Source of the DNA: Fimousia sp045616445
GTDB taxonomy: Bacteria; Bacillota; Clostridia; Lachnospirales; Lachnospiraceae
DNA length: 64,000 bases
Reading direction: 5' to 3'
NCBI GenBank assembly: GCA_045616445.1
Contig: JAZLGR010000017.1
Span: 14,695-78,694, forward strand
Part shown: positions 18,246 through 25,538 of the stretch, piece by piece
How the letters are laid out: every line of letters begins with the position of its first letter
Position numbering within the stretch: position 1 is the first letter of the stretch
Position numbers and translations under genes: made by a program
Notes under the pieces: generated by a model
The model's input: only the letters and a program-made list of their open reading frames with translations
What the model was told of the DNA's origin: nothing
Databases searched by the model: none

Positions 18246-18749
18246 TTATTCAGCTGCTTCTTCTCCACCTTCTGGATCTGCAATCTGTTTGATTACACGA
18301 GCGAAGTTTGTGATTGGAGACTGTAAGCTTCCAAGTAATTTGGAAAGTAATTCTTCTCTTCCAGGGATTGTTGCGATAACCTGGATACCATCTTTGTCGT
18401 AGTATGTACCTTCAACTACGCCAGATTTTAATTCGAAAGGTTTTACTGTCTTTGCATATTTTGCTGCAATTCGAGCTGGAGCTGTTGCATCTTCTTTAGC
18501 GATTGCGATAGCTGTTGGACCTTCTAAATCAGCTGTTAATGGTTCGAATTCTGTTCCCTGAACTGCAAAACGGATCATAGTATTCTTATATACTTTGTAT
18601 ACGATACCAGCTTCACGAAATTCTTTACGTAATTTAGTATCGTCTTCTACTGTAATACCACGGTACTGGATTAATACAGCGGAAGCAGCTCCGTCTAAAA
18701 GTCCTTTGATTTCTTCAACGATAGGCTGTTTTAATTCTACTTTTGCCAT
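18246..18749 (-). CDS. rplJ: 50S ribosomal protein L10
   Basis: Stalk-base protein of 167 residues with the family N-terminus (KQPIVEEIKGLLDGA, VLIQYRGITVEDDTKLR) and an acidic C-terminal tail that binds L7/L12. In Firmicutes L10 represses its own operon by binding the leader RNA, and that leader is visible upstream (18855-18917). Confidence 0.97.
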   Translation of the reverse strand: MAKVELKQPIVEEIKGLLDGAASAVLIQYRGITVEDDTKLRKEFREAGIVYKVYKNTMIRFAVQGTEFEPLTADLEGPTAIAIAKEDATAPARIAAKYAKTVKPFELKSGVVEGTYYDKDGIQVIATIPGREELLSKLLGSLQSPITNFARVIKQIADPEGGEEAAE

Positions 18750-18801
18750 TAATGGTGCACCTCCTTGTAAATTTTTGAGTATGCCGCCTGCTTTGGATAA
18801 T

Positions 18802-18834
18802 AAAAAAACTCCCTGCTAAACCTAGACAGAGAGT
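18802..18834 (-). terminator. Attenuator hairpin in the rplJL leader
   Basis: Minus strand ACTCTCTG/CAGGGAGT stem (one G-U pair) with an 11-base loop, followed by seven T. It sits between the L10 leader and the rplJ start, so it can stop transcription early as part of autogenous control. Confidence 0.75.
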
Positions 18835-18854
18835 GACATTAATCATCTTAAAAC

Positions 18855-18917
18855 TTAATATCCTCGGTAGGTTGATCTACGTTACGCTTACGCACCTACT
18901 GTCTTCGGCAGTCTTAC
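18855..18917 (-). ncRNA. Ribosomal protein L10 leader
   Basis: The transcript segment reads GGTAAGACTGCCGAAGACAG, then TAGGTGCG, and later CCTACCGAGG. It pairs AGTAGGT with ACCTACC-like arms around the conserved internal loop, the arrangement of the L10 leader family. The predicted transcription start is near 18917, right at the leader's 5' end. Confidence 0.82.
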
Positions 18918-18923
18918 CAAACA

Positions 18924-18952
18924 AGATTAACATTCATTCAATATATTGTCAA
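18924..18952 (-). promoter_or_regulatory. Promoter of rplJL
   Basis: Minus strand TTGACA, 17 bases, TAATCT. It places the start of transcription at the L10 leader. Confidence 0.7.
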
Positions 18953-19008
18953 GCATTTTTTATTATTTTTTCAACAAATAATCTTGTCCTGCTATGAAAA
19001 GAAAAACG

Positions 19009-19041
19009 AAAAAAGGACCGCTACATGCCCTGTAGCGGTCC
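19009..19041 (-). terminator. Terminator of rpmG-secE-nusG-rplKA operon
   Basis: Minus-strand eleven-base stem GGACCGCTACA/TGTAGCGGTCC with a five-base loop and six T, 31 bases after rplA. Confidence 0.92.
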
Positions 19042-19072
19042 AACGTTTATCATACTTTTATTAAGCTAATAA

Positions 19073-19765
19073 TTAACCTAATTTAGCTGTATTTAATTTG
19101 ATACCAGGGCCCATTGTAGAAGAGATTGTTACACTTCTTAAGTACTGGCCTTTTGCAGCTGCTGGTCTAGCTTTAATAATTGCATTAATTAAAGTCTGGA
19201 AGTTGTCATTTAATTTATCTTCTGTGAAAGAAGCTTTACCAATTGGCACGTGGATAATGTTTGTTTTGTCAAGTCTGTATTCGATCTTACCAGCTTTGAT
19301 ATCTTTGATTGCTTTTGTAACATCCATTGTTACTGTACCAGCTTTAGGGTTTGGCATTAAGCCTTTAGGTCCGAGGATACGTCCTAAACGACCAACGATA
19401 CCCATCATATCTGGTGTAGCTACAACTACGTCAAAGTCTAACCATCCATCTTTCTGGATTCTTGGTAATAATTCTTCAGCTCCTACGTAATCTGCGCCAG
19501 CTGCTTCAGCTTCATCAGCTTTAGGTCCTTTAGCGAATACTAAAACTTTAACAGTTTTACCAGTACCGTGTGGTAATACAACAGCACCACGAACCTGCTG
19601 GTCTGCATGACGTCCATCAACGCCTAAGCGGATGTGAGCTTCGATTGTTTCATCAAATTTTGCACTTGCTGCTTTTTTTACTAAATCAATTGCATCTGCA
19701 ACTTCATAAGTAGTTGTTCTATCAACTAATTTGAGTGCTTCAGCATATCTTTTACCTTTTTTCAT
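19073..19765 (-). CDS. rplA: 50S ribosomal protein L1
   Basis: L1 stalk protein of 230 residues with typical segments KFDETIEAHIRLGVD, LPHGTGKTVKVLVF and GPKGLMPNPKAGTV. Last gene of the rpmG-secE-nusG-rplK-rplA operon, followed by a strong terminator; rplJL has its own promoter. Confidence 0.98.
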   Translation of the reverse strand: MKKGKRYAEALKLVDRTTTYEVADAIDLVKKAASAKFDETIEAHIRLGVDGRHADQQVRGAVVLPHGTGKTVKVLVFAKGPKADEAEAAGADYVGAEELLPRIQKDGWLDFDVVVATPDMMGIVGRLGRILGPKGLMPNPKAGTVTMDVTKAIKDIKAGKIEYRLDKTNIIHVPIGKASFTEDKLNDNFQTLINAIIKARPAAAKGQYLRSVTISSTMGPGIKLNTAKLG

Positions 19766-19835
19766 TTTAAAATTCCTCCTGTGGTATTATCGGGAGCGAC
19801 CCTCCCACCATTTATCTGCTATTCAATATCTCTAA

Positions 19836-20261
19836 TTATTCTTCTACTGTAACGCCCATGCTTCGTGCTGTACCAGCGATCATGCTCATAGCAGCTTCTA
19901 AGCTTCCTGCGTTTAAGTCTGGCATTTTTAATTCAGCGATTTTCTGAATGTCTGCCTTAGAAATAGTAGCAACTTTTACTCTGTTTGGTGTACCAGATCC
20001 GGACTGGATGTTACAAGCTTTTTTGATTAATACTGGAGCTGGTGGAGTTTTTGTAATAAAGCTGAAAGATCTGTCAGCGTAAACTGTGATTACAACTGGG
20101 ATGATCATTCCTGCCTGATCAGCTGTTCTAGCATTAAAATCTTTTGTAAACTGAACGATGTTTACACCGTGCTGTCCGAGTGCTGGACCTACCGGTGGAG
20201 CTGGTGTTGCCTTGCCTGCTGGAATCTGTAATTTAATATAACCTGTTACTTTCTTCGCCAT
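19836..20261 (-). CDS. rplK: 50S ribosomal protein L11
   Basis: L11 of 141 residues with the signature KLQIPAGKATPAPPVGPALG at the N-terminus and the C-terminal rRNA-binding domain (AGTARSMGV). It forms the GTPase-associated centre of the 50S subunit with L10/L12. Confidence 0.98.
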   Translation of the reverse strand: MAKKVTGYIKLQIPAGKATPAPPVGPALGQHGVNIVQFTKDFNARTADQAGMIIPVVITVYADRSFSFITKTPPAPVLIKKACNIQSGSGTPNRVKVATISKADIQKIAELKMPDLNAGSLEAAMSMIAGTARSMGVTVEE

Positions 20262-20353
20262 GATAGCGCACCTCCTGATTATTGTGGTATAGCGGGGATT
20301 CTACCCTCCCACTGCCTGCATACGTTCACGCTTTTCGTCTGCAGACAATTCTA

Positions 20354-20875
20354 TTAGTTACTTTTCTTAATATCTAAGAATCCAATTTCAACAGAAGTAG
20401 CTCTTCCAAACATTTCAACTTCGATTTCGATTGTCTGTTTATGTTTGTTGATGCTCTTAACTGTACTTACTGCACCTTCCATAGGACCGGAGATTACAGT
20501 GATTTCATCACCGACTTCCACGTCAATGGTAACTTCCTGTTCATTGCTGATGCCCAGGGAGCGCATCTCTGCTTCTGTTAAAGGTACTGGTTTTGATCCT
20601 GGACCTACGAATCCTGTTACTCCTCGTGTGTTACGAACAACATACCATGTATCGTCGTCCATAATCATGTTGATGAGCACATATCCAGGAAACAGTTTTC
20701 TGGTGACCTGTTTTTTGACGCCATTCTTGATTTCTGTTGCTTCCTCAAGTGGAACACGAACTTCCAGGATTTTGTCCTGTAATTTTCTGTTTTCAATTGC
20801 CTTTTCAAGATTGGCCTTCACTTTATTTTCATAACTTGAATAAGTATGAACTACATACCAATTTGTTTCTGCCAT
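20354..20875 (-). CDS. nusG: Transcription elongation/termination factor NusG
   Basis: Protein of 173 residues with the NGN domain (WYVVHTYSSYENKV, LFPGYVLINM, VRNTRGVTGFVG) and a C-terminal KOW domain (EVGDEITVISGPMEG). It contacts RNA polymerase and couples transcription to Rho or ribosomes. Its place between secE and rplK is conserved. Confidence 0.97.
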   Translation of the reverse strand: MAETNWYVVHTYSSYENKVKANLEKAIENRKLQDKILEVRVPLEEATEIKNGVKKQVTRKLFPGYVLINMIMDDDTWYVVRNTRGVTGFVGPGSKPVPLTEAEMRSLGISNEQEVTIDVEVGDEITVISGPMEGAVSTVKSINKHKQTIEIEVEMFGRATSVEIGFLDIKKSN

Positions 20876-20892
20876 TTGATCACCTTTGCCTT

Positions 20893-21120
20893 CTAACCAA
20901 TGAGTAATTTAATGCCATACTGAAGTACCATATCAAATAAAGCAATAATTACTCCAAGACATATTGTTGAAGTTACAACTGTAATTGTGTCTTTGTAGAT
21001 CTTCTCTTGTGTTGGCCAAATAATCTTGTGAAATTCAGCTTTTACGCCCTTACACCATTTTGTAATGCGTGTGCCAATTCCAGGATTCTTAGCATTCTTT
21101 GTTTTCTTAGGTTCTGCCAT
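20893..21120 (-). CDS. secE: Preprotein translocase subunit SecE
   Basis: Short SecE of 75 residues with a cytoplasmic amphipathic helix (KGVKAEFHKIIWPTQEKI) and one transmembrane segment (about 45-68), as in Gram-positive bacteria. It clamps SecY in the translocon. It lies 17 bases before nusG. Confidence 0.95.
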   Translation of the reverse strand: MAEPKKTKNAKNPGIGTRITKWCKGVKAEFHKIIWPTQEKIYKDTITVVTSTICLGVIIALFDMVLQYGIKLLIG

Positions 21121-21148
21121 TTCTTCACCTCATTAACAAAAAAGAGAA

Positions 21149-21298
21149 TTACTTTGTTTCTTTGTGCATTGTATGTTTTTTGCAAAATCTACAATATTTC
21201 TTTGTTTCCATTCTTTCAGAATGTACACGCTTGTCCTTTTTAGTAGTATAGTTACGCTGTTTACATTCTGTACATGCCAATGTGATTCTTGTACGCAC
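21149..21298 (-). CDS. rpmG: 50S ribosomal protein L33 (GTG start, zinc-binding form)
   Basis: A 49-residue gene that is easily missed because it starts with GTG and is short. The product begins (M)RTRITLACTECKQRNY and ends KYCRFCKKHTMHKETK. The two CxxC pairs make it a zinc-binding (C+) L33. GGAGG lies 8 bases before the GTG at 21298. A longer overlapping frame (21133-21351) starts further upstream but is in another phase and does not resemble a protein. It is first in the rpmG-secE-nusG-rplK-rplA operon. Confidence 0.95.
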   Translation of the reverse strand: MRTRITLACTECKQRNYTTKKDKRVHSERMETKKYCRFCKKHTMHKETK

Positions 21299-21390
21299 AA
21301 CTTCCACCTCCATTTACTTAAATTTAAATTTCTGGTCTTATTTTTGGGCATAAAAAAAAGACCTCTTCCATGCTAAAATATAGCTATAAT

Positions 21391-21420
21391 AATATAGCAT
21401 ACATGAAACAATAGAGTCAA
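21391..21420 (-). promoter_or_regulatory. Promoter of rpmG operon
   Basis: Minus strand TTGACT, 18 bases, TATATT, about 95 bases before rpmG. Confidence 0.65.
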
Positions 21421-21509
21421 CTCATTTCGAAAAGTTTTTTTAATAGAACAATTCGATGGAGTTCTTCCCACAGATTCGGTCTTTTTCTACTTAAATATCA
21501 TATTCTCCT

Positions 21510-22151
21510 CTAATACTCTTTTTCTTTCATAATCCTCAGGCTCCAGGCATATCCTGCTGCCATGATCGCCAGTCCAACGATGGTAAATGTTACTGCCATA
21601 ACCGGGCCGGATACCTGATCAAGCTTCTGTGCAAATGTCGGTGCGCCTTTCATCATTTTACCAAAAAGCATGCCAACTGCAAAGACCAATCCTGCTAATA
21701 CCACCAAGATGGTACGGCTTCTCTCTGTGCCAAACTTGATTTCAATCGGAAGCATAGCACCAAAGATTGCCATAAACAGTGGCAGCTGGGAATAAAGCTC
21801 CGCTGGCTCACTGATGAGCGGTGACATTTGCCCTCTGATGATGGCAATTCCACAGGAGATGATGATGGAGCAAATCCAGCCGATCACAACTGCTGCTTCA
21901 ACGAACAGATATTTCTCCTTCACATAGTCCTTCTTTGTAATCGGAAGAGTCAGCAGAAATGGCATACAATTATCAAAATCATCATAGCTTAATGTTCCAA
22001 TGGCGAAGATACCAAGGAGCATGGTACCATAACCAGATAAAAAGACGGCGTCCATGGAAGCACCCATGATCAGCATGATCACAATAAAAATAAGAAATGT
22101 CTGTTTTCTTGATGTAATCAACCGAATATCTTTGGTCAGTAATCCTTTCAT
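21510..22151 (-). CDS. ABC-2-type transporter permease
   Basis: Membrane protein of 213 residues with about six hydrophobic segments and the N-terminal MKGLLTKDIRLI pattern of small ABC-2 permeases found with GntR/YtrA regulators. The segment LLTLPITKKDYVKEKY is typical of that group. It starts one base after the ATPase gene ends and is probably an exporter half. These systems often respond to cell-wall antibiotics or antimicrobial peptides, but the substrate is not known. Confidence 0.85.
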   Translation of the reverse strand: MKGLLTKDIRLITSRKQTFLIFIVIMLIMGASMDAVFLSGYGTMLLGIFAIGTLSYDDFDNCMPFLLTLPITKKDYVKEKYLFVEAAVVIGWICSIIISCGIAIIRGQMSPLISEPAELYSQLPLFMAIFGAMLPIEIKFGTERSRTILVVLAGLVFAVGMLFGKMMKGAPTFAQKLDQVSGPVMAVTFTIVGLAIMAAGYAWSLRIMKEKEY

Positions 22152-22152
22152 A

Positions 22153-22998
22153 TTATTTCCCTCCTGTCATCATCAGAATCAGGTCGTCAATGCCGCTCTT
22201 CTCAATGACGATACCTGGATAATTGTCCTTGTAATACTGCATCTCATTGGTCAGGCAGGTATAACCATATGGTTCTTTCTTCATCTTTAAGATGTATCTG
22301 TCATCTAAGCTGCGGTACATCTCTTCATCCACCTTCAGGATACCGTACTGAGAGAGAATCACGTCGGTTTCTTCCTTCAGGATCACTGTACCCTTGTGGA
22401 GCAGGTAGATCTCATCACAGATGCCTTCTAAATCTGTTGCGATATGGGAAGTAATCAGGATGCTTCTGTCCTCATTCTCTTCCATATAATCTCTCAAAAT
22501 ATCTAAAATCTCGATTCTTGCCTCCACATCAAGGCCTGCAGTCGGTTCATCCATAATAAGCAGGTCTGCATCGTGGCTCAATGCCACTAATACGCGAAGC
22601 TTTGCTTTCATACCTGTGGAAAATTCCTTGATCTTTTTACGTTCCGGAAGGCCATGCTCCCTGCAGGTTCTGATAAAATCCTGTTCGCTGCAGTCTTGAT
22701 AAAGCTTATCTAAAATCTTTGCTACATCTGTCACTGTCAGATAAGTACTAAATCCGGAATCAGAAAGTGCCACACCGACTCTTTCCTTATCTGCACCTGT
22801 CAGGTCCTCCACTGCCTTGCCAAACACGGTAACGTTCCCTGCGTCAGGATTGATCAGGCCTAAGATTGCCTTAATCGTAGTACTCTTACCTGCACCATTC
22901 TTCCCTACCAGGCCAACGATCTGTCCATCCGGGATTTCCATAGATATATTCAGTTGATAGTCTCCATAGTGTTTTACCACTTTATTTACAGATACCAT
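22153..22998 (-). CDS. ABC transporter ATP-binding protein
   Basis: ATPase of 281 residues: Walker A GKNGAGKST (about 34-42), a degenerate signature region FSTGMKAKLRV, Walker B LLIMDEPTAG, and switch His in LITSH. A C-terminal extension of about 70 residues follows the core. It pairs with the ABC-2 permease downstream and the YtrA-type regulator upstream (2 bases away). Confidence 0.92.
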   Translation of the reverse strand: MVSVNKVVKHYGDYQLNISMEIPDGQIVGLVGKNGAGKSTTIKAILGLINPDAGNVTVFGKAVEDLTGADKERVGVALSDSGFSTYLTVTDVAKILDKLYQDCSEQDFIRTCREHGLPERKKIKEFSTGMKAKLRVLVALSHDADLLIMDEPTAGLDVEARIEILDILRDYMEENEDRSILITSHIATDLEGICDEIYLLHKGTVILKEETDVILSQYGILKVDEEMYRSLDDRYILKMKKEPYGYTCLTNEMQYYKDNYPGIVIEKSGIDDLILMMTGGK

Positions 22999-23000
22999 AA

Positions 23001-23372
23001 CTATTCCTCCAATAAAATGTCCACGATCTCGCGAATCTCCTCATCGGTCATACCAGCTTCTCTGGCTTTGTCAATCGCCTTCGCGAAATCATCCTCCACT
23101 GCCTTACGTCTTGCTTCTGCGGCGTAGGCACGGTCTGTTGGTAATACAAATGTCCCTTTCCCATGAACAGTTTTGACAAATCCTTCTTCGTCTAACTTGT
23201 CATAGGCTTTCTTAACAGTGAGCGCGCTGATGCGAAGCTCCTTTGACAATGCTCGTACGGAAGGTAATGCTTCATTCTCCTGTAAGCTTCCTTCAATGAT
23301 GTCTTTCTTAATCTGGTCCACCAACTGTTCATAAATTGGAATCATGGATGAGTTATTTATTATAATATGCAT
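23001..23372 (-). CDS. GntR-family regulator, YtrA subfamily
   Basis: Short regulator of 123 residues: winged helix-turn-helix with PIYEQLVDQIKKDIIEGSL and ELRISALTVKKAYDKL, and a short C-terminal dimerisation tail, as in YtrA. It is first in the regulator-ATPase-permease operon and almost surely represses it through the dyad repeats that cover its promoter. Confidence 0.93.
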   Translation of the reverse strand: MHIIINNSSMIPIYEQLVDQIKKDIIEGSLQENEALPSVRALSKELRISALTVKKAYDKLDEEGFVKTVHGKGTFVLPTDRAYAAEARRKAVEDDFAKAIDKAREAGMTDEEIREIVDILLEE

Positions 23373-23396
23373 ATTCTTTCACTCCTTATCGTTATA

Positions 23397-23448
23397 AACA
23401 GTATATAACAGTATATAACTGTTGTCAACTGTTATATACTGTTATATG
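23397..23448 (-). promoter_or_regulatory. YtrA-type promoter/operator with AACAGTATAT dyads
   Basis: Minus strand TTGACA (23423-23428), 17 bases, TATACT (23400-23405). Repeated AACAGTATAT/ATATACTGTT arms run through and around both elements: tandem copies at 23397-23418 and the inverse at 23428-23445. A repressor bound here would block RNA polymerase. Confidence 0.75.
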
Positions 23449-23563
23449 CCAATTTTTTGTTTTCACTATCCATAAATGACGAAAAGATGTTACAATAGCT
23501 TCAGGTGAACACGATTCACACCTATTGCAGATTTATATGAAGTTATATAGAAAGGGGTATACT

Positions 23564-24670
23564 ATGGATTCTATTTTTGTTAGTCCAGGAAGATATATTC
23601 AAGGAAAAAATACATTAAAAAATCTTGGTTTTTATGCGGAAAAGCTTGGGAAAAAACCATTTATTTTAGTCAGCGAAGGTGGCATGAAGCGAATTGGCGA
23701 CATGCTCCTTGATTCCTGTAAGGAAAAGGGGCTTGACGCCACAGCAGAGATATTTGCCGGAGAAAGCACAAGAAATGAAGTATTACGATTAGCAGCACTG
23801 ATGGAAGAGATGGAAAGTGACCTTGTCATCGGTGTCGGCGGCGGAAAGGTAACCGATACTGCGAAAATGGCAGCGGTTGAGAGAAATCTTCCAGTCATCA
23901 TCTGTCCAACCATCGCAGCAACCGACGGTCCAACTGCAGGACGTGCCGTACTCTATTCTGAAGAACATGTCTCTCTTCAGACACTGCAGCTACCAGCCAG
24001 CCCAAATGTGGTTCTGGTGGATACAGAAGTCATCGCGAAGGCACCTGCAAGATTATTAGTTTCCGGAATGGGTGACGCACTTGCTACCTATTTTGAGACA
24101 AGCACCTGCGTGGTAACCAACCACCCGGCACCAAATGGCGGACTTTCTACATTAGCCGGCCGCGCACTGGCAAAAGCATGCTTTGACACCTTAATGTCCG
24201 ACGGTGTACAGGCATCCATTGACATGCAGGATCATATCTGCAGTGAAGCAGTGGAACACATCATCGAAACCAACACCTTATTATCCGGTCTTGGATTTGA
24301 GAGCGGTGGTCTTGGTGCTGCCCACGCCATCAACAAAGGCCTTACTTATGTAAGAGAATGTGACGCCCTCTATCATGGCGAAAAGGTTGCTTATGGTACA
24401 CTTGCTCAGATTCTCATCGAGGAACAGGATGAAGCTTTGATTGATCAGGTATTTACCTTCTGTGCGAAAGTTGGTCTTCCAGTTTGCTTTGCAGATCTTG
24501 GAATCGAAGGCATTGAAGAAGAAAAGCTCTGGAAGGCTGCAGAAGTGGCTGCCGATCCGAAGGGTCATGCCAAGAACGAACCTGTGAAGGTAACAAAAGA
24601 GATGGTATTCGACGCATTTGCTCGTGTTGATGCAAGAGGCCGTGAAACAAAGAAAAAATTAGGATTATAG
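23564..24670 (+). CDS. gldA: Glycerol dehydrogenase family protein
   Basis: Iron/zinc alcohol dehydrogenase-like protein of 368 residues that interconverts glycerol and dihydroxyacetone (family role). Seen: NAD-binding VGVGGGKVTDTAKM, PTIAATDGPTAG, the metal Asp in GMGDALATYFE, and His ligands in AAHAINKG and ALYHGEKVAYG. The start is set at ATG 23564 because AAAGGGG lies 6 bases upstream; an earlier in-frame ATG lacks a site. It is divergent from the YtrA operon and ends at a shared terminator. Confidence 0.9.
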   Translation: MDSIFVSPGRYIQGKNTLKNLGFYAEKLGKKPFILVSEGGMKRIGDMLLDSCKEKGLDATAEIFAGESTRNEVLRLAALMEEMESDLVIGVGGGKVTDTAKMAAVERNLPVIICPTIAATDGPTAGRAVLYSEEHVSLQTLQLPASPNVVLVDTEVIAKAPARLLVSGMGDALATYFETSTCVVTNHPAPNGGLSTLAGRALAKACFDTLMSDGVQASIDMQDHICSEAVEHIIETNTLLSGLGFESGGLGAAHAINKGLTYVRECDALYHGEKVAYGTLAQILIEEQDEALIDQVFTFCAKVGLPVCFADLGIEGIEEEKLWKAAEVAADPKGHAKNEPVKVTKEMVFDAFARVDARGRETKKKLGL

Positions 24671-24683
24671 ATGATAATAGATC

Positions 24684-24717
24684 AAAAAAGAAGCTGGGCG
24701 TCTCGTCCAGCTTCTTT
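24684..24717. terminator. Bidirectional terminator between gldA and the CHAP-like gene
   Basis: Stem AAGAAGCTGG/CCAGCTTCTT with a nine-base loop. Six A on the left (T on the minus strand) and T-rich DNA on the right allow use by both convergent genes. Confidence 0.82.
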
Positions 24718-24739
24718 CTATTCTTACGTTTGTTTTTAT

Positions 24740-25369
24740 TTAAGTTAATGGTTTGCCTGTACTATCCTTGTACACTCTGAAAAACTTAACATTGTGACCA
24801 TATTTATTAGGTTGAATGGTTCGATTCTTTGCTGCGTAGGTTTTGCTACCGTCGTTCCACTTCCAGTTCTGTTCAATCAGAACAACTTTATAAGTGCCAT
24901 TGGCCAGTTCTGTTGATTTCTTTACGATTGCCCAATGTCCGTTTCCTTTGCTATTGGTCTGATAGTAGATATCCCCAACTCTTGGACTCTTGATCTTCTT
25001 TGCGGTATAACCGTTTCCAGCATTCGGTGTCGCCCCAGTAACTAAATTACTGATGGTTACTGAATAATTAGCCTTGTAAAAATTCTTCACATACTGTGCA
25101 CAGCAGTAAGTACCTGTGTTGGTATTACCTGTTCCCGGACGATATTTCGCCTTTACCCCTTTATAGGTATCTACTACCTGAGGATCCTCGGTAATTCTCA
25201 CCTTTGTGTAGCTCTGTCCTGCTGCTGCATCGTGTACTTCTGCTTCTGCCGCTGCTCCAATGACCTCTGCGTAGGTACTCACTCCTGAATAAGAGATACC
25301 TGTCAGCATCAATGCAAAAATGAATAGATAGGCAACTGCTTTTTTTGTGATAGACTTGATTTTTTTCAT
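24740..25369 (-). CDS. Secreted CHAP-like cysteine amidase/peptidase candidate
   Basis: Protein of 209 residues with a signal peptide (KKIKSITKKAVAYLF then a hydrophobic core, cleavage near STYAEV). The mature part has a Cys in GTYCCAQYVKNF, a His in GNGHWAIVKK and an acidic/Asn site in IEQNWKW. This Cys-His order and spacing resembles CHAP or NlpC/P60-type cell-wall hydrolases. Family assignment is by motif only. There is no wall anchor, so it is probably released. Start at 25369 because AGGAGG lies 7 bases upstream; an ATG six bases earlier is too close. Confidence 0.6.
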   Translation of the reverse strand: MKKIKSITKKAVAYLFIFALMLTGISYSGVSTYAEVIGAAAEAEVHDAAAGQSYTKVRITEDPQVVDTYKGVKAKYRPGTGNTNTGTYCCAQYVKNFYKANYSVTISNLVTGATPNAGNGYTAKKIKSPRVGDIYYQTNSKGNGHWAIVKKSTELANGTYKVVLIEQNWKWNDGSKTYAAKNRTIQPNKYGHNVKFFRVYKDSTGKPLT

Positions 25370-25538
25370 GTTCATTCCTCCTGTAAGTGCTTTTGTTTTA
25401 CTTGTTGACTTTATTATAGAGGAGAAACTGAACGCAAAATCAATTCTGTCATATCCACAAAACTGCTTGTTAGATTTAACGTGATTTACGTTTTATTTTA
25501 CTGAAATATGCCAAATATGACACTTGGCACTCCAAAAA

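Noticed and set aside
21133..21351. 72-codon frame over the L33 gene
   Set aside because: The other phase, starting at GTG 21298, gives a perfect zinc-type L33 with both CxxC pairs and a good ribosome site.
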